NCBI GenBank assembly: GCA_040878185.1
Contig: JBBDMS010000003.1
Coordinates: 107,560 to 171,559 of the forward strand
Length of the DNA: 64,000 nucleotides
Source of the DNA: JAWXBK01 sp040878185
GTDB lineage: Bacteria > Pseudomonadota > Alphaproteobacteria > Dongiales > Dongiaceae
Direction of reading: 5' to 3'
Made by a program: the position numbers and the translations under genes. Below the pieces are notes generated by a model that saw only the letters and a program-made list of their open reading frames with translations, ran no database searches and was not told the DNA's origin. Below are positions 17,230-25,662 of this stretch, in pieces (position 1 is the stretch's first letter; each line of letters opens with the position of its first letter).

Positions 17230-17562
17230 GCGCTCATTCGGTCGGCCGGGCTTCGCATCGCTTTCGATCCGGCACCGGCCATCGCTACGCCGCGCGGCAA
17301 GCGCGATTGCATCGACGTAAGCGACTGACCTGGCGCAGCCCGGCGCCATGGTCGCCTGACCGGGTCGGCGCTCCCGCGACCGTTCATCGGCCCGATTGCC
17401 CCACTATGCCGGCCGCTCTGTCTCCGCAAGTGACGCGGACAGGCTGATTCATGACGAATTACCGCTAATCGACGTTGCAAATCATTTGCCTCATGGGGGA
17501 CAATCCGGTCCAAAATCAGACAACAACGGCTCGACAGGGGTTCAACAGGGAGGACTACCATA
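17230..17562. other. leader and promoter region of the dipeptide-type transporter
   Basis: About 330 bases with no convincing gene. The last part forms the leader of the binding-protein gene, with an AGGGAGGA ribosome site and the palindrome at 17477-17489. I see no riboswitch-like structure. Confidence 0.5.
17477..17489. promoter_or_regulatory. 13-bp palindrome upstream of the binding-protein gene
   Basis: GCAAAT-C-ATTTGC is a perfect 6-1-6 inverted repeat 74 bases before the start codon of the substrate-binding protein, in the expected promoter region. The regulator is unknown. Confidence 0.4.
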
Positions 17563-19113
17563 ATGCCGACCATCAAACTTTCACGCCGACAAATTCTGGC
17601 CAGCTCGCTTGCTGCGGGTGCGGCCGGCGCGTTCGGGGTCGTACCCTCGTTCACGAAAGCGCAGGACAATGTTCTCTATGTCAGGTTTGACAGCGACATT
17701 GCGGTCCTCGACCCTGGATACATGGTCGGCGGCACCGAGATCGAAACCCAGAAGGCGGTCATGCCTGCGCTGGTCGAATACGTCACGATGGAAGACGGCT
17801 CGCTCGGCTGGGAGCCGACGGTCTATGCCAGCTCCGTCGTGCAGCGCGACGATCTGCACATCGATTTCGAACTCAAGCCCGGCTTCATGTGGACCAACGG
17901 CTATGGCGAGCTGACCGCCGACGACGTGAAATACTCGTTCGAGCGGATGAAGACGACCGACTGGAGCGGCAATTTCGAGGCGATGGAGCGGGTCGACGTG
18001 ACCGGCCCCTATGCCGGCACCATCGTCCTGAACACGCCCTTCGCGCCGTTCCCGATGGTCACGCTGGCGGCCGGCCCGGCGACGATCCTGTCGCGCAAGG
18101 CGATGGATGCGGTCGGCGGTCAGTTCACGACCGAGTTTCCGGCGACCTGCGGCCCCTACATTCTGCAATGGGCGCCGCAACAGCGGATGACCTTCCTGCC
18201 GAACCCGGAATGGACCGGCCCGGCACCGGCCTTCAGCGAAATCCGCGCGCTCATCATCGAGGAGGATCGGGCAGCCGAACTCGCCTTCGAGGCGGGCGAA
18301 GTCGGGTGCACGGAAATAACGCCGGCGACGGTCGCGCGCTATGGCGATACGCCGCCGGATGGTTCGTCGATCAAGGTGGCGGGTGCGCTTCAGTACATGT
18401 GGATGGGCATGAACACCGAGCATCCGAAGCTTTCGGATATTCGCATACGTCAGGCGATCCAGCATGCTGTCGACGTCGATTCGGTAATCCAGGGCGCCTA
18501 TTCGGGCACCACGGAAAAATCGAACGGCATCGTTTGCCCGGGCCTGGTCGGTCACCGCACCGCGACGAAGTACTCGTACGATCCGGAGAAAGCGGCAGCA
18601 CTGCTCGAAGAAGCCGGCGTCGAAGGACTCGAGCTGGATATCAAGACGCTCAATGTCCAGGAGCGCATCCTCGCGGCCCAGATCATCCAGGCCAATCTCG
18701 GCGCGGTCGGGATCAATGCCACGGTCACGCCGGTCGATTCGGGCCCGTTCTGGGAAATGGGTTCGGAAGCGGCGGGCGAGCAGTGGAAGGATCTGGAGCT
18801 CTGGATCATGCGCTTCGGCACCGCACCCGATCCGTACGAATGCACGCAGTGGTTCCGTCGCGACCAGGTCGGTGTGTGGAACTGGGAGCGCTGGTCGGAC
18901 GACGAGTTCGAGGCGCTCTATCTCGAAGGCCTGTCCGAGACCGATGTTGCCCGTCGCGACGAGATCTATCTGCGCATGCAGGAGATCATGGAGGACACCG
19001 GCGCCTATGTCTGGCTCAACCACGAGCCGGAAACGTTCATCTACCGGAACGATCTGGCGATCGACGTCTATCCGTCGGGCGAAATGGATCTTCGAGACTT
19101 CCGGCCGGCCTGA
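17563..19113 (+). CDS. ABC transporter substrate-binding protein, peptide/nickel/opine family (SBP_bac_5)
   Basis: A 516-residue periplasmic binding protein. The N-terminus SRRQILASSLAAGAAGAFG is a Tat-type or long Sec signal with a twin arginine, cleaved near the following AQ. The body matches the DppA/OppA family: WTNGYGELTADDVKYSFERM, RQAIQHAVDVDSVIQGAYSG and YDPEKAAALLEEAG. It delivers a peptide, opine or glycoside-type solute to the permeases encoded next. A hairpin follows its stop codon, so the binding protein is probably made in excess of the membrane parts. The ligand cannot be read from the sequence. Confidence 0.9.
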   Translation: MPTIKLSRRQILASSLAAGAAGAFGVVPSFTKAQDNVLYVRFDSDIAVLDPGYMVGGTEIETQKAVMPALVEYVTMEDGSLGWEPTVYASSVVQRDDLHIDFELKPGFMWTNGYGELTADDVKYSFERMKTTDWSGNFEAMERVDVTGPYAGTIVLNTPFAPFPMVTLAAGPATILSRKAMDAVGGQFTTEFPATCGPYILQWAPQQRMTFLPNPEWTGPAPAFSEIRALIIEEDRAAELAFEAGEVGCTEITPATVARYGDTPPDGSSIKVAGALQYMWMGMNTEHPKLSDIRIRQAIQHAVDVDSVIQGAYSGTTEKSNGIVCPGLVGHRTATKYSYDPEKAAALLEEAGVEGLELDIKTLNVQERILAAQIIQANLGAVGINATVTPVDSGPFWEMGSEAAGEQWKDLELWIMRFGTAPDPYECTQWFRRDQVGVWNWERWSDDEFEALYLEGLSETDVARRDEIYLRMQEIMEDTGAYVWLNHEPETFIYRNDLAIDVYPSGEMDLRDFRPA

Positions 19114-19127
19114 TGACCAAAGCGAAT

Positions 19128-19155
19128 GGCCGGGATCTTCGGATCCCGGCCTTTT
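19128..19155 (+). terminator. strong hairpin with TTCG loop after the binding-protein gene
   Basis: GGCCGGGATC (19128-19137) pairs perfectly with GATCCCGGCC (19142-19151) around a C(UUCG)G tetraloop and is followed by TTTT. It lies 14 bases after the binding-protein stop and 36 bases before the first permease. It should act as a partial terminator or an mRNA 3'-end stabiliser that raises binding-protein levels relative to the permeases. Confidence 0.85.
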
Positions 19156-19190
19156 CGTTCCCAAACCGATCGTTGTCTTAGGTCCGGCCG

Positions 19191-20135
19191 ATGTGGATTT
19201 ACACGCTCAAGCGCGTCGGCTTGTCGATCGTCATCGTTTTCTGTGCGCTGTTCGTATTGTTTGCGCTCCTGCGATTTCTGCCGGGCGATCCGATCACGAT
19301 CGCGCTCGGCCCGCGCGCGACGCCCGAAGCGATCGCGCGATACGCCGAAAAAATGCATCTCGACGATTCGGTCCTGGTTCAGTTCCTGGTCTATGCCAGG
19401 AACGCCCTGACGGGCGATCTCGGAACCGCGGTATTTTCCGAACGCAGCGTCATTACCATGGTGTTCGAGGTGTTGCCTTTCACGCTGCTGCTGTCAGCGG
19501 CCGGGCTTGGCTGGGCCATGCTGATCGGCATTCCGCTCGGCTGTTTCGCGGCGGTGCGCCCCAATACCCTGCTCGACCGCATCACCGGCGTCATCTCGGT
19601 CGGCACGATTGCAGTGCCGTCTTTCCTGGTGTCGATCTGGTCGCTGCTGGTCTTCGCGATCATGCTGGGCGTGCTGCCCGCGATCGGTGCCGGCGAGCCG
19701 GGCGATCCGCTCGACCAGGCCTTGCATCTCATCCTCCCGGCCTTCGCGGTCGGGCTCGGTTGGGTTGGCTATCTCGCGCGCATGGTGCGTGCCTCGATGC
19801 TGGAGGTGATGGGCGAGAACTATATCCGCGCGGCGCAGGCCTTCGGACTAAAGCGGAAAACCATCATCTATCGATATGCCCTACGGGTCGCGATTCTGCC
19901 GACGATCACGCTGATCGGCATTGGCTTCGGCGGCCTGCTCTCGGGCGCTGTGTTCGCCGAGATCATTTTCGGCCGCCCCGGCGTCGGCAAACTGATCTAC
20001 GACATGATCAACGGCCGCAACTTTCCGGTCGTGCAGGGCGCCGTTCTGGTCATCACCGCGATCTATATCGTCATCACCCTCGTCGCCGATCTCGCGGTGG
20101 CAAAGCTGGATCCCCGTGTCCGCGAATCCCTCTGA
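19191..20135 (+). CDS. ABC transporter permease, DppB type
   Basis: A 314-residue inner-membrane permease with six predicted membrane segments. The N-terminus MWIYTLKRVGLSIVIVFCALFVLFALLRFLPGDP is the typical DppB/OppB start, and the ATPase-contact loop ENYIRAAQAFGLKRKTIIYRYALR carries the EAA motif. It forms a heterodimeric channel with the next gene product. Its last 20 bases overlap the start of that gene, indicating coupled translation. Confidence 0.9.
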   Translation: MWIYTLKRVGLSIVIVFCALFVLFALLRFLPGDPITIALGPRATPEAIARYAEKMHLDDSVLVQFLVYARNALTGDLGTAVFSERSVITMVFEVLPFTLLLSAAGLGWAMLIGIPLGCFAAVRPNTLLDRITGVISVGTIAVPSFLVSIWSLLVFAIMLGVLPAIGAGEPGDPLDQALHLILPAFAVGLGWVGYLARMVRASMLEVMGENYIRAAQAFGLKRKTIIYRYALRVAILPTITLIGIGFGGLLSGAVFAEIIFGRPGVGKLIYDMINGRNFPVVQGAVLVITAIYIVITLVADLAVAKLDPRVRESL

Positions 20136-21018
20136 CATCGCCGTCGCCCCGCCGGCACCGGTCGAACGCCGCTTCAGCGAGCGGCGTGAAAAGCTGCTGT
20201 CTTTCCTGTCGAACGGCCAGGGCATGTTCGGGCTCATCCTGGTCCTGCTGTTCTTTGCGAGCGCGATCTTCGCGCCCTGGATCGCGCCCTACGATCCCAA
20301 CGCGCTCGATATTCCGGCCCGGCTGCAGGGCCCGAGCTGGGCCCATCTCGCCGGCACCGATCAGCTTGGTCGCGATACCTTCTCGCGGGTGCTGTTCGGC
20401 GGTCGTGTCGCCCTCAAGATCGCGGCGATCGGTGTTTCCGCCTCGCTCGCACTCGGCATCGCGCTCGGCATCATTGCCGGATACGGCCCGCGCTGGCTCG
20501 ACAGCTTGCTGTTGCTGGTCTTCGATACCGTGCGCGCCTTTCCGGTCATCGTGCTGGCGCTCGCGGTCGTCGCCGTCACCGGCCCCAGCCTTGAACTGGT
20601 ACTGATCATCATCATCGTCACGTCGGTGCCCGGCTATGCGCGGCTGGTCCGCACCAGCACGCTTGCCCTCAAGAACACCGAGTTCATCACCGCGGAACGA
20701 TCCCTCGGCGCCAGCACTTGCCGCATCATGGCGAAGCACATCATGCCCAATGTCGTCGGGCCGCTGCTGATTCTCGGTGCCATGGACGTGCCGGTGGTCG
20801 TGACGGTCGAGGCAGGGCTGAGCTTTCTCGGGCTCGGCGTGCTGCCGCCACAGGCGAGCTGGGGCACGATTCTCAATGAAGGCTATCTCGCCATTCGCGA
20901 AACGCCCTGGCTCGTGGTCGCCGGCGGCATCCCGCTGGTGCTGACCACGCTCGGTTTCACCTTCCTCGGCGAGGCGCTGCGCGATGTGTTCGACCCGCGC
21001 TTGCGCAAGGGACGCTGA
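20116..21018 (+). CDS. ABC transporter permease, DppC type
   Basis: A 300-residue permease starting at GTG inside the end of the DppB-type gene. The cytoplasmic N-terminus, an ASAIFAPWIAPYDPNALD periplasmic entry and the EAA loop (TEFITAERSLGASTCRIMAKHIMPN) are the DppC signature. It ends four bases before the ATPase gene. It pairs with the upstream permease. Confidence 0.9.
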   Translation: MSANPSDIAVAPPAPVERRFSERREKLLSFLSNGQGMFGLILVLLFFASAIFAPWIAPYDPNALDIPARLQGPSWAHLAGTDQLGRDTFSRVLFGGRVALKIAAIGVSASLALGIALGIIAGYGPRWLDSLLLLVFDTVRAFPVIVLALAVVAVTGPSLELVLIIIIVTSVPGYARLVRTSTLALKNTEFITAERSLGASTCRIMAKHIMPNVVGPLLILGAMDVPVVVTVEAGLSFLGLGVLPPQASWGTILNEGYLAIRETPWLVVAGGIPLVLTTLGFTFLGEALRDVFDPRLRKGR

Positions 21019-21022
21019 GGCG

Positions 21023-23101
21023 ATGGAAACCCAGCTCGAGGTTCGCGATCTCAGTGTCGATTTCCGCACGCCCGGCGGCCGCGTCCATGCGCTGCGCCAT
21101 GTCGACCTCGACGTCCCGAAGGGGAAAATTCTCGGCATCGTCGGCGAGAGCGGGTCGGGCAAGAGCACGGTGATCTGGTCCGTGCTGCGACTGCTCGCCG
21201 GGAACGCGCTTGTGACCGGCGGCAAGATCGATTTCGGCGGCAAGGATGTGCTCGGCTTCGACGAGGCGGCGTTGCGTGCCTATCGCGGCGAGGACGTCTC
21301 GGTCATTTTCCAGGATCCGATGACCTCGCAGATTCCGGTGCTGACCTACGGGCAGCAGATGCTGGACATCCTGTATCGCCGGCGCAATCTGCCGGTCGCC
21401 GAAAAACGCAAGCTGGCGATTGCGATGATGCGCCGGGTCGGGATCGCCGATCCGGAAATGCGCATCCGCAGCTATCCGCACCAGTTCAGCGGCGGCATGC
21501 GCCAGCGCATCTCGATCGCGATGGCGCTGATGATGGATCCGTTCCTGCTGATCGCCGACGAGCCGACGACCGCGCTCGACGTGACGATGGAAGCGCAGAT
21601 CATGCATCTGATGCGCTCGCTGCAGGCCGAGCTGCAGGCGACGCTGGTGGTCGTCTCGCATAATCTCGGCCTGATCGCCCAGCTTTGCGACGAGGTGGTG
21701 GTCATGTATGCCGGCGAGGTCGTCGAGCGCGGCGATGTGCGGCAGATCTTCTATAACGCGCAGCATCCCTATACCCGCGCGCTGATCGAATGCGATCCGG
21801 CGCGCGTTCTCGAGCGTTCGCGCCTGCTGCCGACCATTGCCGGTGATCTGCCGGATCTGCGGAACCTGCCGGGCGGTTGCGTATTCGCGCCGCGTTGCCC
21901 CAAGGTGTTCGATATGTGCCTCACGGTACCGCCGCCGCTGTACGACGCGGGCGAGGGGCACGATGCGCGCTGCCATCTGCTGCACCCGGAAAAAGGCGAT
22001 CCGGATTGGCCACCGCCGATCGGCGAGATTACCCTCTACGAGCCCGAACCGCCGCGCCAGGAAGCTGCCGCGTTCGCGGCGGAAGAGACCGCGCTCAAAT
22101 CGGGTACGACGGCGAGTGGCGAAGGGCCGATTCTCAAGGTCGACGATCTGCGCGTCCGCTTCCGATCGATGGGCACCTTGCACGCACGCGTCGCCGGCGT
22201 CGCCGATCCGTTCGTCGATGCCGTGCGCAATGCGAGCTTCGAAATCGACCGCGGCGAGACGCTGGGCGTTGTCGGCGAGAGCGGGTCCGGCAAGACGACG
22301 ATGGCGCGGGCCATTCTCGGTCTGGTGGCGACGCATTCGGGCAACGTCGCATTTCGCGGCCGCGACCTGACCGCGCTCTCGGCCGCCGCCTTCAAGCCGC
22401 TGCGCCGTGACATGGCGATGATGTTCCAGGATCCGGTCGGGTCGCTCAGCCCGCGCCAGACGGTGCTCTCTTTGGTGACCGAGCCGTTCGATATTCATCG
22501 CGTCCCGGTCGAGGATCGCTATCGCGAGGCGGAGCGGCTGTGCGACATGGTGCGCTTCCCGCGCAACTTCCTCTCGCGCTATCCGCATGAACTATCGGGC
22601 GGACAGGCGCGGCGCGTGGGCGTCGCACGCGCGCTCGCTCTGCAGCCGCAGCTTATCCTCGCCGACGAGCCGACGGCGGGGCTCGACGTCTCGGTGCAGG
22701 GCGAAATTCTCAATCTGATGGGCGAGCTGCAGCGCACGCACGGGCTCAGCTATATGATCATCACGCATAATCTGCCGGTGGTGCGGCATATTGCCGACCG
22801 GCTGGCGATCATGTATCTCGGCCGCATCGTCGAATATGGCAATTGCGATCGCATCTTTGCCCGGCCCGCGCATCCTTATACCGAGGCGCTGGTGAAGGGC
22901 ATTCCGCGCCCGGATCCCGAGAAGCGACGCAGCCTGGTCTCGATCGAAGGCGAAGTGCCGAGCCTCGCGCGCCGGCCGTCCGGCTGCGAATTCCATCCGC
23001 GCTGTCCCTATGCGCAGGATCGATGCCGGATCGAAGAGCCGCTCGACCGGCCGCTCGAGGATGGCCGCAGCATTCGCTGCCATTTCCCGCTGACCGACTG
23101 A
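21023..23101 (+). CDS. fused double ABC ATPase, DppD-DppF type
   Basis: A 692-residue protein from the ATG at 21023, holding two complete ABC ATPase domains in tandem. Domain 1: Walker A GESGSGKST, signature FSGGMRQR, Walker B LLIADEPTTALD. Domain 2: Walker A GESGSGKTT, signature LSGGQARR, Walker B LILADEPTAGLD. Each ends with the oligopeptide-transporter C-terminal extension that contains a cysteine pattern (GCVFAPRCP and GCEFHPRCPYAQDRC). Most dpp systems encode these as two proteins; fusion fixes a 1:1 ratio. It energises the two permeases encoded immediately upstream. Confidence 0.92.
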   Translation: METQLEVRDLSVDFRTPGGRVHALRHVDLDVPKGKILGIVGESGSGKSTVIWSVLRLLAGNALVTGGKIDFGGKDVLGFDEAALRAYRGEDVSVIFQDPMTSQIPVLTYGQQMLDILYRRRNLPVAEKRKLAIAMMRRVGIADPEMRIRSYPHQFSGGMRQRISIAMALMMDPFLLIADEPTTALDVTMEAQIMHLMRSLQAELQATLVVVSHNLGLIAQLCDEVVVMYAGEVVERGDVRQIFYNAQHPYTRALIECDPARVLERSRLLPTIAGDLPDLRNLPGGCVFAPRCPKVFDMCLTVPPPLYDAGEGHDARCHLLHPEKGDPDWPPPIGEITLYEPEPPRQEAAAFAAEETALKSGTTASGEGPILKVDDLRVRFRSMGTLHARVAGVADPFVDAVRNASFEIDRGETLGVVGESGSGKTTMARAILGLVATHSGNVAFRGRDLTALSAAAFKPLRRDMAMMFQDPVGSLSPRQTVLSLVTEPFDIHRVPVEDRYREAERLCDMVRFPRNFLSRYPHELSGGQARRVGVARALALQPQLILADEPTAGLDVSVQGEILNLMGELQRTHGLSYMIITHNLPVVRHIADRLAIMYLGRIVEYGNCDRIFARPAHPYTEALVKGIPRPDPEKRRSLVSIEGEVPSLARRPSGCEFHPRCPYAQDRCRIEEPLDRPLEDGRSIRCHFPLTD

Positions 23102-23115
23102 CGAGACAAAACAGA

Positions 23116-24393
23116 ATGACGGCGGTGCCGCCCTCTCGCCCGCAATCGGGAATCGATCTGCGGACTATCGTCGCACATGGGTTGTGCGCCGGCTGCGGCC
23201 TGTGCGAGAGCCTCGCCGGAAAGGCGCGTGTCGAAATGACGATCACGTCCTACGGGCAGATCCGGCCTGTCGTCAAAGCGCCGGTCGACGAGGCGACGAT
23301 GGATGCGATTCGTGAAATCTGCCCGGGCATTCGGGTCGACGGGCCGGATCCCGCCAATGCCGGCGAAGCGGGGCATATGGATCCGGTCTTCGGGCCGATC
23401 CGGACGTTGCATCGCGGCTGGTCCGGCGATCCGGCCCTGCGCCATCGCGCGGCTGCCGGTGGCGGGATGAGTGCGCTATCGATTCATCTGCTCGAAACCG
23501 GCGCGGTCGATGCGATCCTCCATGTCCGTGCGTCATCGGATCAGCCGATGCTGACCGAGGCGCAGGTAAGCCGCAGCCGAGAGGAGGTCGTATCCGGCGC
23601 ACAGTCGCGCTACGGTCCGGCAGCGCCCCTGGTTCATGTGCACCGCCTGCTCGACGAAGGCTGTCGTTTCGCCGTCGCCGCGAAACCCTGCGATGTTGCA
23701 GCGATCCGCAATCTCGCCAGGATCGATTCGCGGGTCGATGCGCAGATCCCCTATCTCATCACCAATTTCTGTGGCGGCGTGCCGACCCTGCACACCGCGC
23801 GCAAAATCGCCGCCTATGTCGGCGTTGCGCCCGACGAGATCGAAATCTTCCGCTGGCGCGGCGAGGGCTGGCCCGGCCCGACGCATGTCCAGACGAAGAG
23901 CGGCGCCATGCACGACTTGACCTATGACAAGGTCTGGTTCGATCGGGACGTCCCCTGGACCTACGACATTCAATATCGCTGCAAGATCTGCCCCGATGCG
24001 ATCGGCGAGCTTTCCGATGTCGCCTGTCCGGATGGCTGGGTCATGGAGAACGGCAAGCCGGTGCACAACGAAGCGCCGGGCCAGAATGTGTTCGTCGCTC
24101 GCACCGCGAAAGGCGAGCGACTGGTGGCGGAAGCGGCTGCCGTGGGTGCGATCGAACTCGCCCCGATCGAACTCGATGAGTTTCTGGCAATGCATGACGA
24201 TCACCGCCCCCGCAAGATCGAGGGGCCGGCCCGCGTCCTGGCGCTGCGCATGTCGGCCGAACCGGCGCCCCGTTTCACTCGCTTTCGACGTTGGCGCATG
24301 GTTCTGAAAAACGGATTCTGGGGCAATCTCGAAGCGCTGCTCGGGGGTCTGATACGCGTGCGCGAGGGTCGCAACCTCGAGCCTCTTACCTGA
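23116..24393 (+). CDS. FrhB/FdhB-family iron-sulfur protein (coenzyme F420 hydrogenase/dehydrogenase beta-subunit family)
   Basis: A 425-residue protein starting 14 bases after the ATPase gene; the frame is open further upstream but this ATG begins the family-like sequence. A CAGCGLC cluster motif near residue 19 with a later EICPGI cysteine, and a second cysteine group (RCKICPDAIGELSDVACPDGW), suggest two Fe-S sites. Family members are flavin and Fe-S proteins that move electrons to F420, ferredoxin or flavin, and many bacterial members act without F420. Adjacency suggests it processes the transported solute reductively, but that is only inference. Confidence 0.75.
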   Translation: MTAVPPSRPQSGIDLRTIVAHGLCAGCGLCESLAGKARVEMTITSYGQIRPVVKAPVDEATMDAIREICPGIRVDGPDPANAGEAGHMDPVFGPIRTLHRGWSGDPALRHRAAAGGGMSALSIHLLETGAVDAILHVRASSDQPMLTEAQVSRSREEVVSGAQSRYGPAAPLVHVHRLLDEGCRFAVAAKPCDVAAIRNLARIDSRVDAQIPYLITNFCGGVPTLHTARKIAAYVGVAPDEIEIFRWRGEGWPGPTHVQTKSGAMHDLTYDKVWFDRDVPWTYDIQYRCKICPDAIGELSDVACPDGWVMENGKPVHNEAPGQNVFVARTAKGERLVAEAAAVGAIELAPIELDEFLAMHDDHRPRKIEGPARVLALRMSAEPAPRFTRFRRWRMVLKNGFWGNLEALLGGLIRVREGRNLEPLT

Positions 24394-24608
24394 TTCCAGC
24401 CGCTTCTACGCAGCAAAACCCCATCTACGCATCCGCCGTTGCCGCGCGTGGCAAAAGCGTGGCTGGCGTTGGTTGGGCCCATGGCCCGCCCCATCTCTCA
24501 TGGGCAGGCGGATAGGGATAGCGGCAACAGCCGGACAAGCATCCGCCGGCACGGGGCGGGGCGAAATTGGTCCGTCCGCATGCGTAACCTGAAGAGAGGG
24601 CATCCGTC

Positions 24609-24686
24609 ATGCGCGGTATTGTGTTGTGGCTGATCGGCATTCCGATCCCCGTCATCATCCTGCTTTATCTGTTCGGCGTGCTTTAA
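24609..24686 (+). CDS. 25-residue hydrophobic membrane peptide
   Basis: A tiny ORF encoding MRGIVLWLIGIPIPVIILL and six further residues (YLFGVL). It has an exact AGAGGG ribosome site 9-15 bases before the ATG. The peptide is almost a single transmembrane helix with a Pro-Ile-Pro kink. From memory, very similar 25-30-residue proteins occur in many alphaproteobacteria without known function. A strong GC hairpin follows the stop. It is probably a real membrane microprotein; its partner is unknown. Confidence 0.65.
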   Translation: MRGIVLWLIGIPIPVIILLYLFGVL

Positions 24687-24697
24687 GACGCGAGGCA

Positions 24698-24725
24698 GCG
24701 CCGGCCGGTCCTGGGCGGCCGGCGC
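24698..24725. terminator. GC-rich hairpin after the membrane peptide gene
   Basis: GCGCCGGCCG (24698-24707) pairs perfectly with CGGCCGGCGC (24716-24725) around an eight-base loop, starting 12 bases after the stop codon. No T-run follows, so it may be a stabilising 3' structure or a weak terminator. Confidence 0.5.
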
Positions 24726-24729
24726 GCCC

Positions 24730-24756
24730 GCATTGTCATCGCCGGCATTGTCATCG
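24730..24756. repeat. short tandem repeat, 15-bp period
   Basis: GCATTGTCATCG is present at 24730-24741 and 24745-24756, a two-copy 15-bp-period repeat in the gap before the EF-hand gene. No function is evident. Confidence 0.6.
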
Positions 24757-24839
24757 GAGGTGCAGCGCAGGGTTTTGCTGTCGGGGTCGTGAAAGGGAGA
24801 TGCGTTAACGCGCATCAACCACCGAAAAGGAGAAACCTT

Positions 24840-25268
24840 TTGAACCGAGCAATTCTGATGGCCGCAGCATTCGCGGCTGCCACCGCCGGGATCAGCCTCT
24901 CCGCCGCCGCCGGCAGCGGGTCGGACGATCATCGGGCGAAGATGCTGGAACGCTACGATTCGAATTCGGATGGCGCGATCGACCGGAACGAGTTCATATC
25001 CGGGCGGGACGACTGGTTCGCCAAGCTCGATGCCGACGGCGACGGCGTCGTTACCGAGACCGAGTTCGACGACGCCATCGCACAGTTTCGTGCGGAACAT
25101 GGCAGCGAGCGACGCGCTCCGGATTTCAGCAAGATCGATAGCGACGAAGACGGCAACGCGACGCAGGCCGAATTCGAGGCTGCTGCGGAGCGGATGTTCA
25201 CGCGTTTCGACCGGAACGGCGATGGCGTGCTGAGCCCGGACGATCGCAAGGAAAACGAAGAGGGCTAA
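24840..25268 (+). CDS. exported EF-hand calcium-binding protein
   Basis: I choose the TTG at 24840 because AAGGAG lies about eight bases upstream and the product then begins with a signal peptide (LMAAAFAAATAGISLSAAA), giving 142 residues. Four EF-hand loops follow: DSNSDGAIDRNE, DADGDGVVTETE, DSDEDGNATQAE and DRNGDGVLSPDD. Loops 1, 2 and 4 have good Asp/Asn/Gly patterns; loop 3 has Ala at the eighth position and may bind weakly. It is probably periplasmic or secreted, with a calcium-buffering or calcium-sensing role. It sits next to another very acidic exported protein. Confidence 0.85.
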   Translation: MNRAILMAAAFAAATAGISLSAAAGSGSDDHRAKMLERYDSNSDGAIDRNEFISGRDDWFAKLDADGDGVVTETEFDDAIAQFRAEHGSERRAPDFSKIDSDEDGNATQAEFEAAAERMFTRFDRNGDGVLSPDDRKENEEG

Positions 25269-25335
25269 GAGCGGCCGCGCTTTGACGCCACCTCGGCCGC
25301 CGACAGCATCGCAACATTAACAAGGAGTACTGATC

Positions 25336-25662
25336 ATGACTCGCTTGTCCGTTCCGGTGTTCTTGGCGGCCGCAGTGTCTCTCTTTCTGGCTTCGAGCCC
25401 GGTCGCCGTGGCCGATAATGACGACGACGACAATCGCTGGGAGTGGAACGACGATCGCGACCGGGATCGAGATCGTGACAATGACCGCAAGCACGAGGAA
25501 CGGAATAATCTCCTTCGCGATTTCGACGATGACTGGGATTGGAACCGCAATCTGAACCGAAGCCGCGATCAGGACGATCAGAGCGATCCGCGATATCTGC
25601 GGTTCGGGATGCTGGAGGATCCGGTGGATCGGGACCTCCGCTTCGTTCGCACTTTCTATTGA
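25336..25662 (+). CDS. small exported Asp/Arg-rich protein of unknown function
   Basis: A 108-residue protein with a clear signal peptide (LSVPVFLAAAVSLFLASSPVAVA) and an AAGGAG ribosome site. The mature part alternates acidic and basic residues, with runs such as DNDDDDN, DRDRDRDRDNDR and DDDWDWNRN, then a less biased tail ending RFVRTFY. Such polyampholyte sequence is usually disordered and could bind metal ions or polysaccharide. I recognise no family. It lies 67 bases after the EF-hand gene and overlaps the end of the convergent glycosyltransferase by seven bases. Confidence 0.7.
   Translation: MTRLSVPVFLAAAVSLFLASSPVAVADNDDDDNRWEWNDDRDRDRDRDNDRKHEERNNLLRDFDDDWDWNRNLNRSRDQDDQSDPRYLRFGMLEDPVDRDLRFVRTFY

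Noticed and set aside
24687..24839. Upstream extension of the EF-hand protein through a hydrophobic stretch in the same frame
   Set aside because: There is no ATG, GTG or TTG with a ribosome site between the in-frame stop at 24684-24686 and 24789, while the TTG at 24840 has a perfect AAGGAG.
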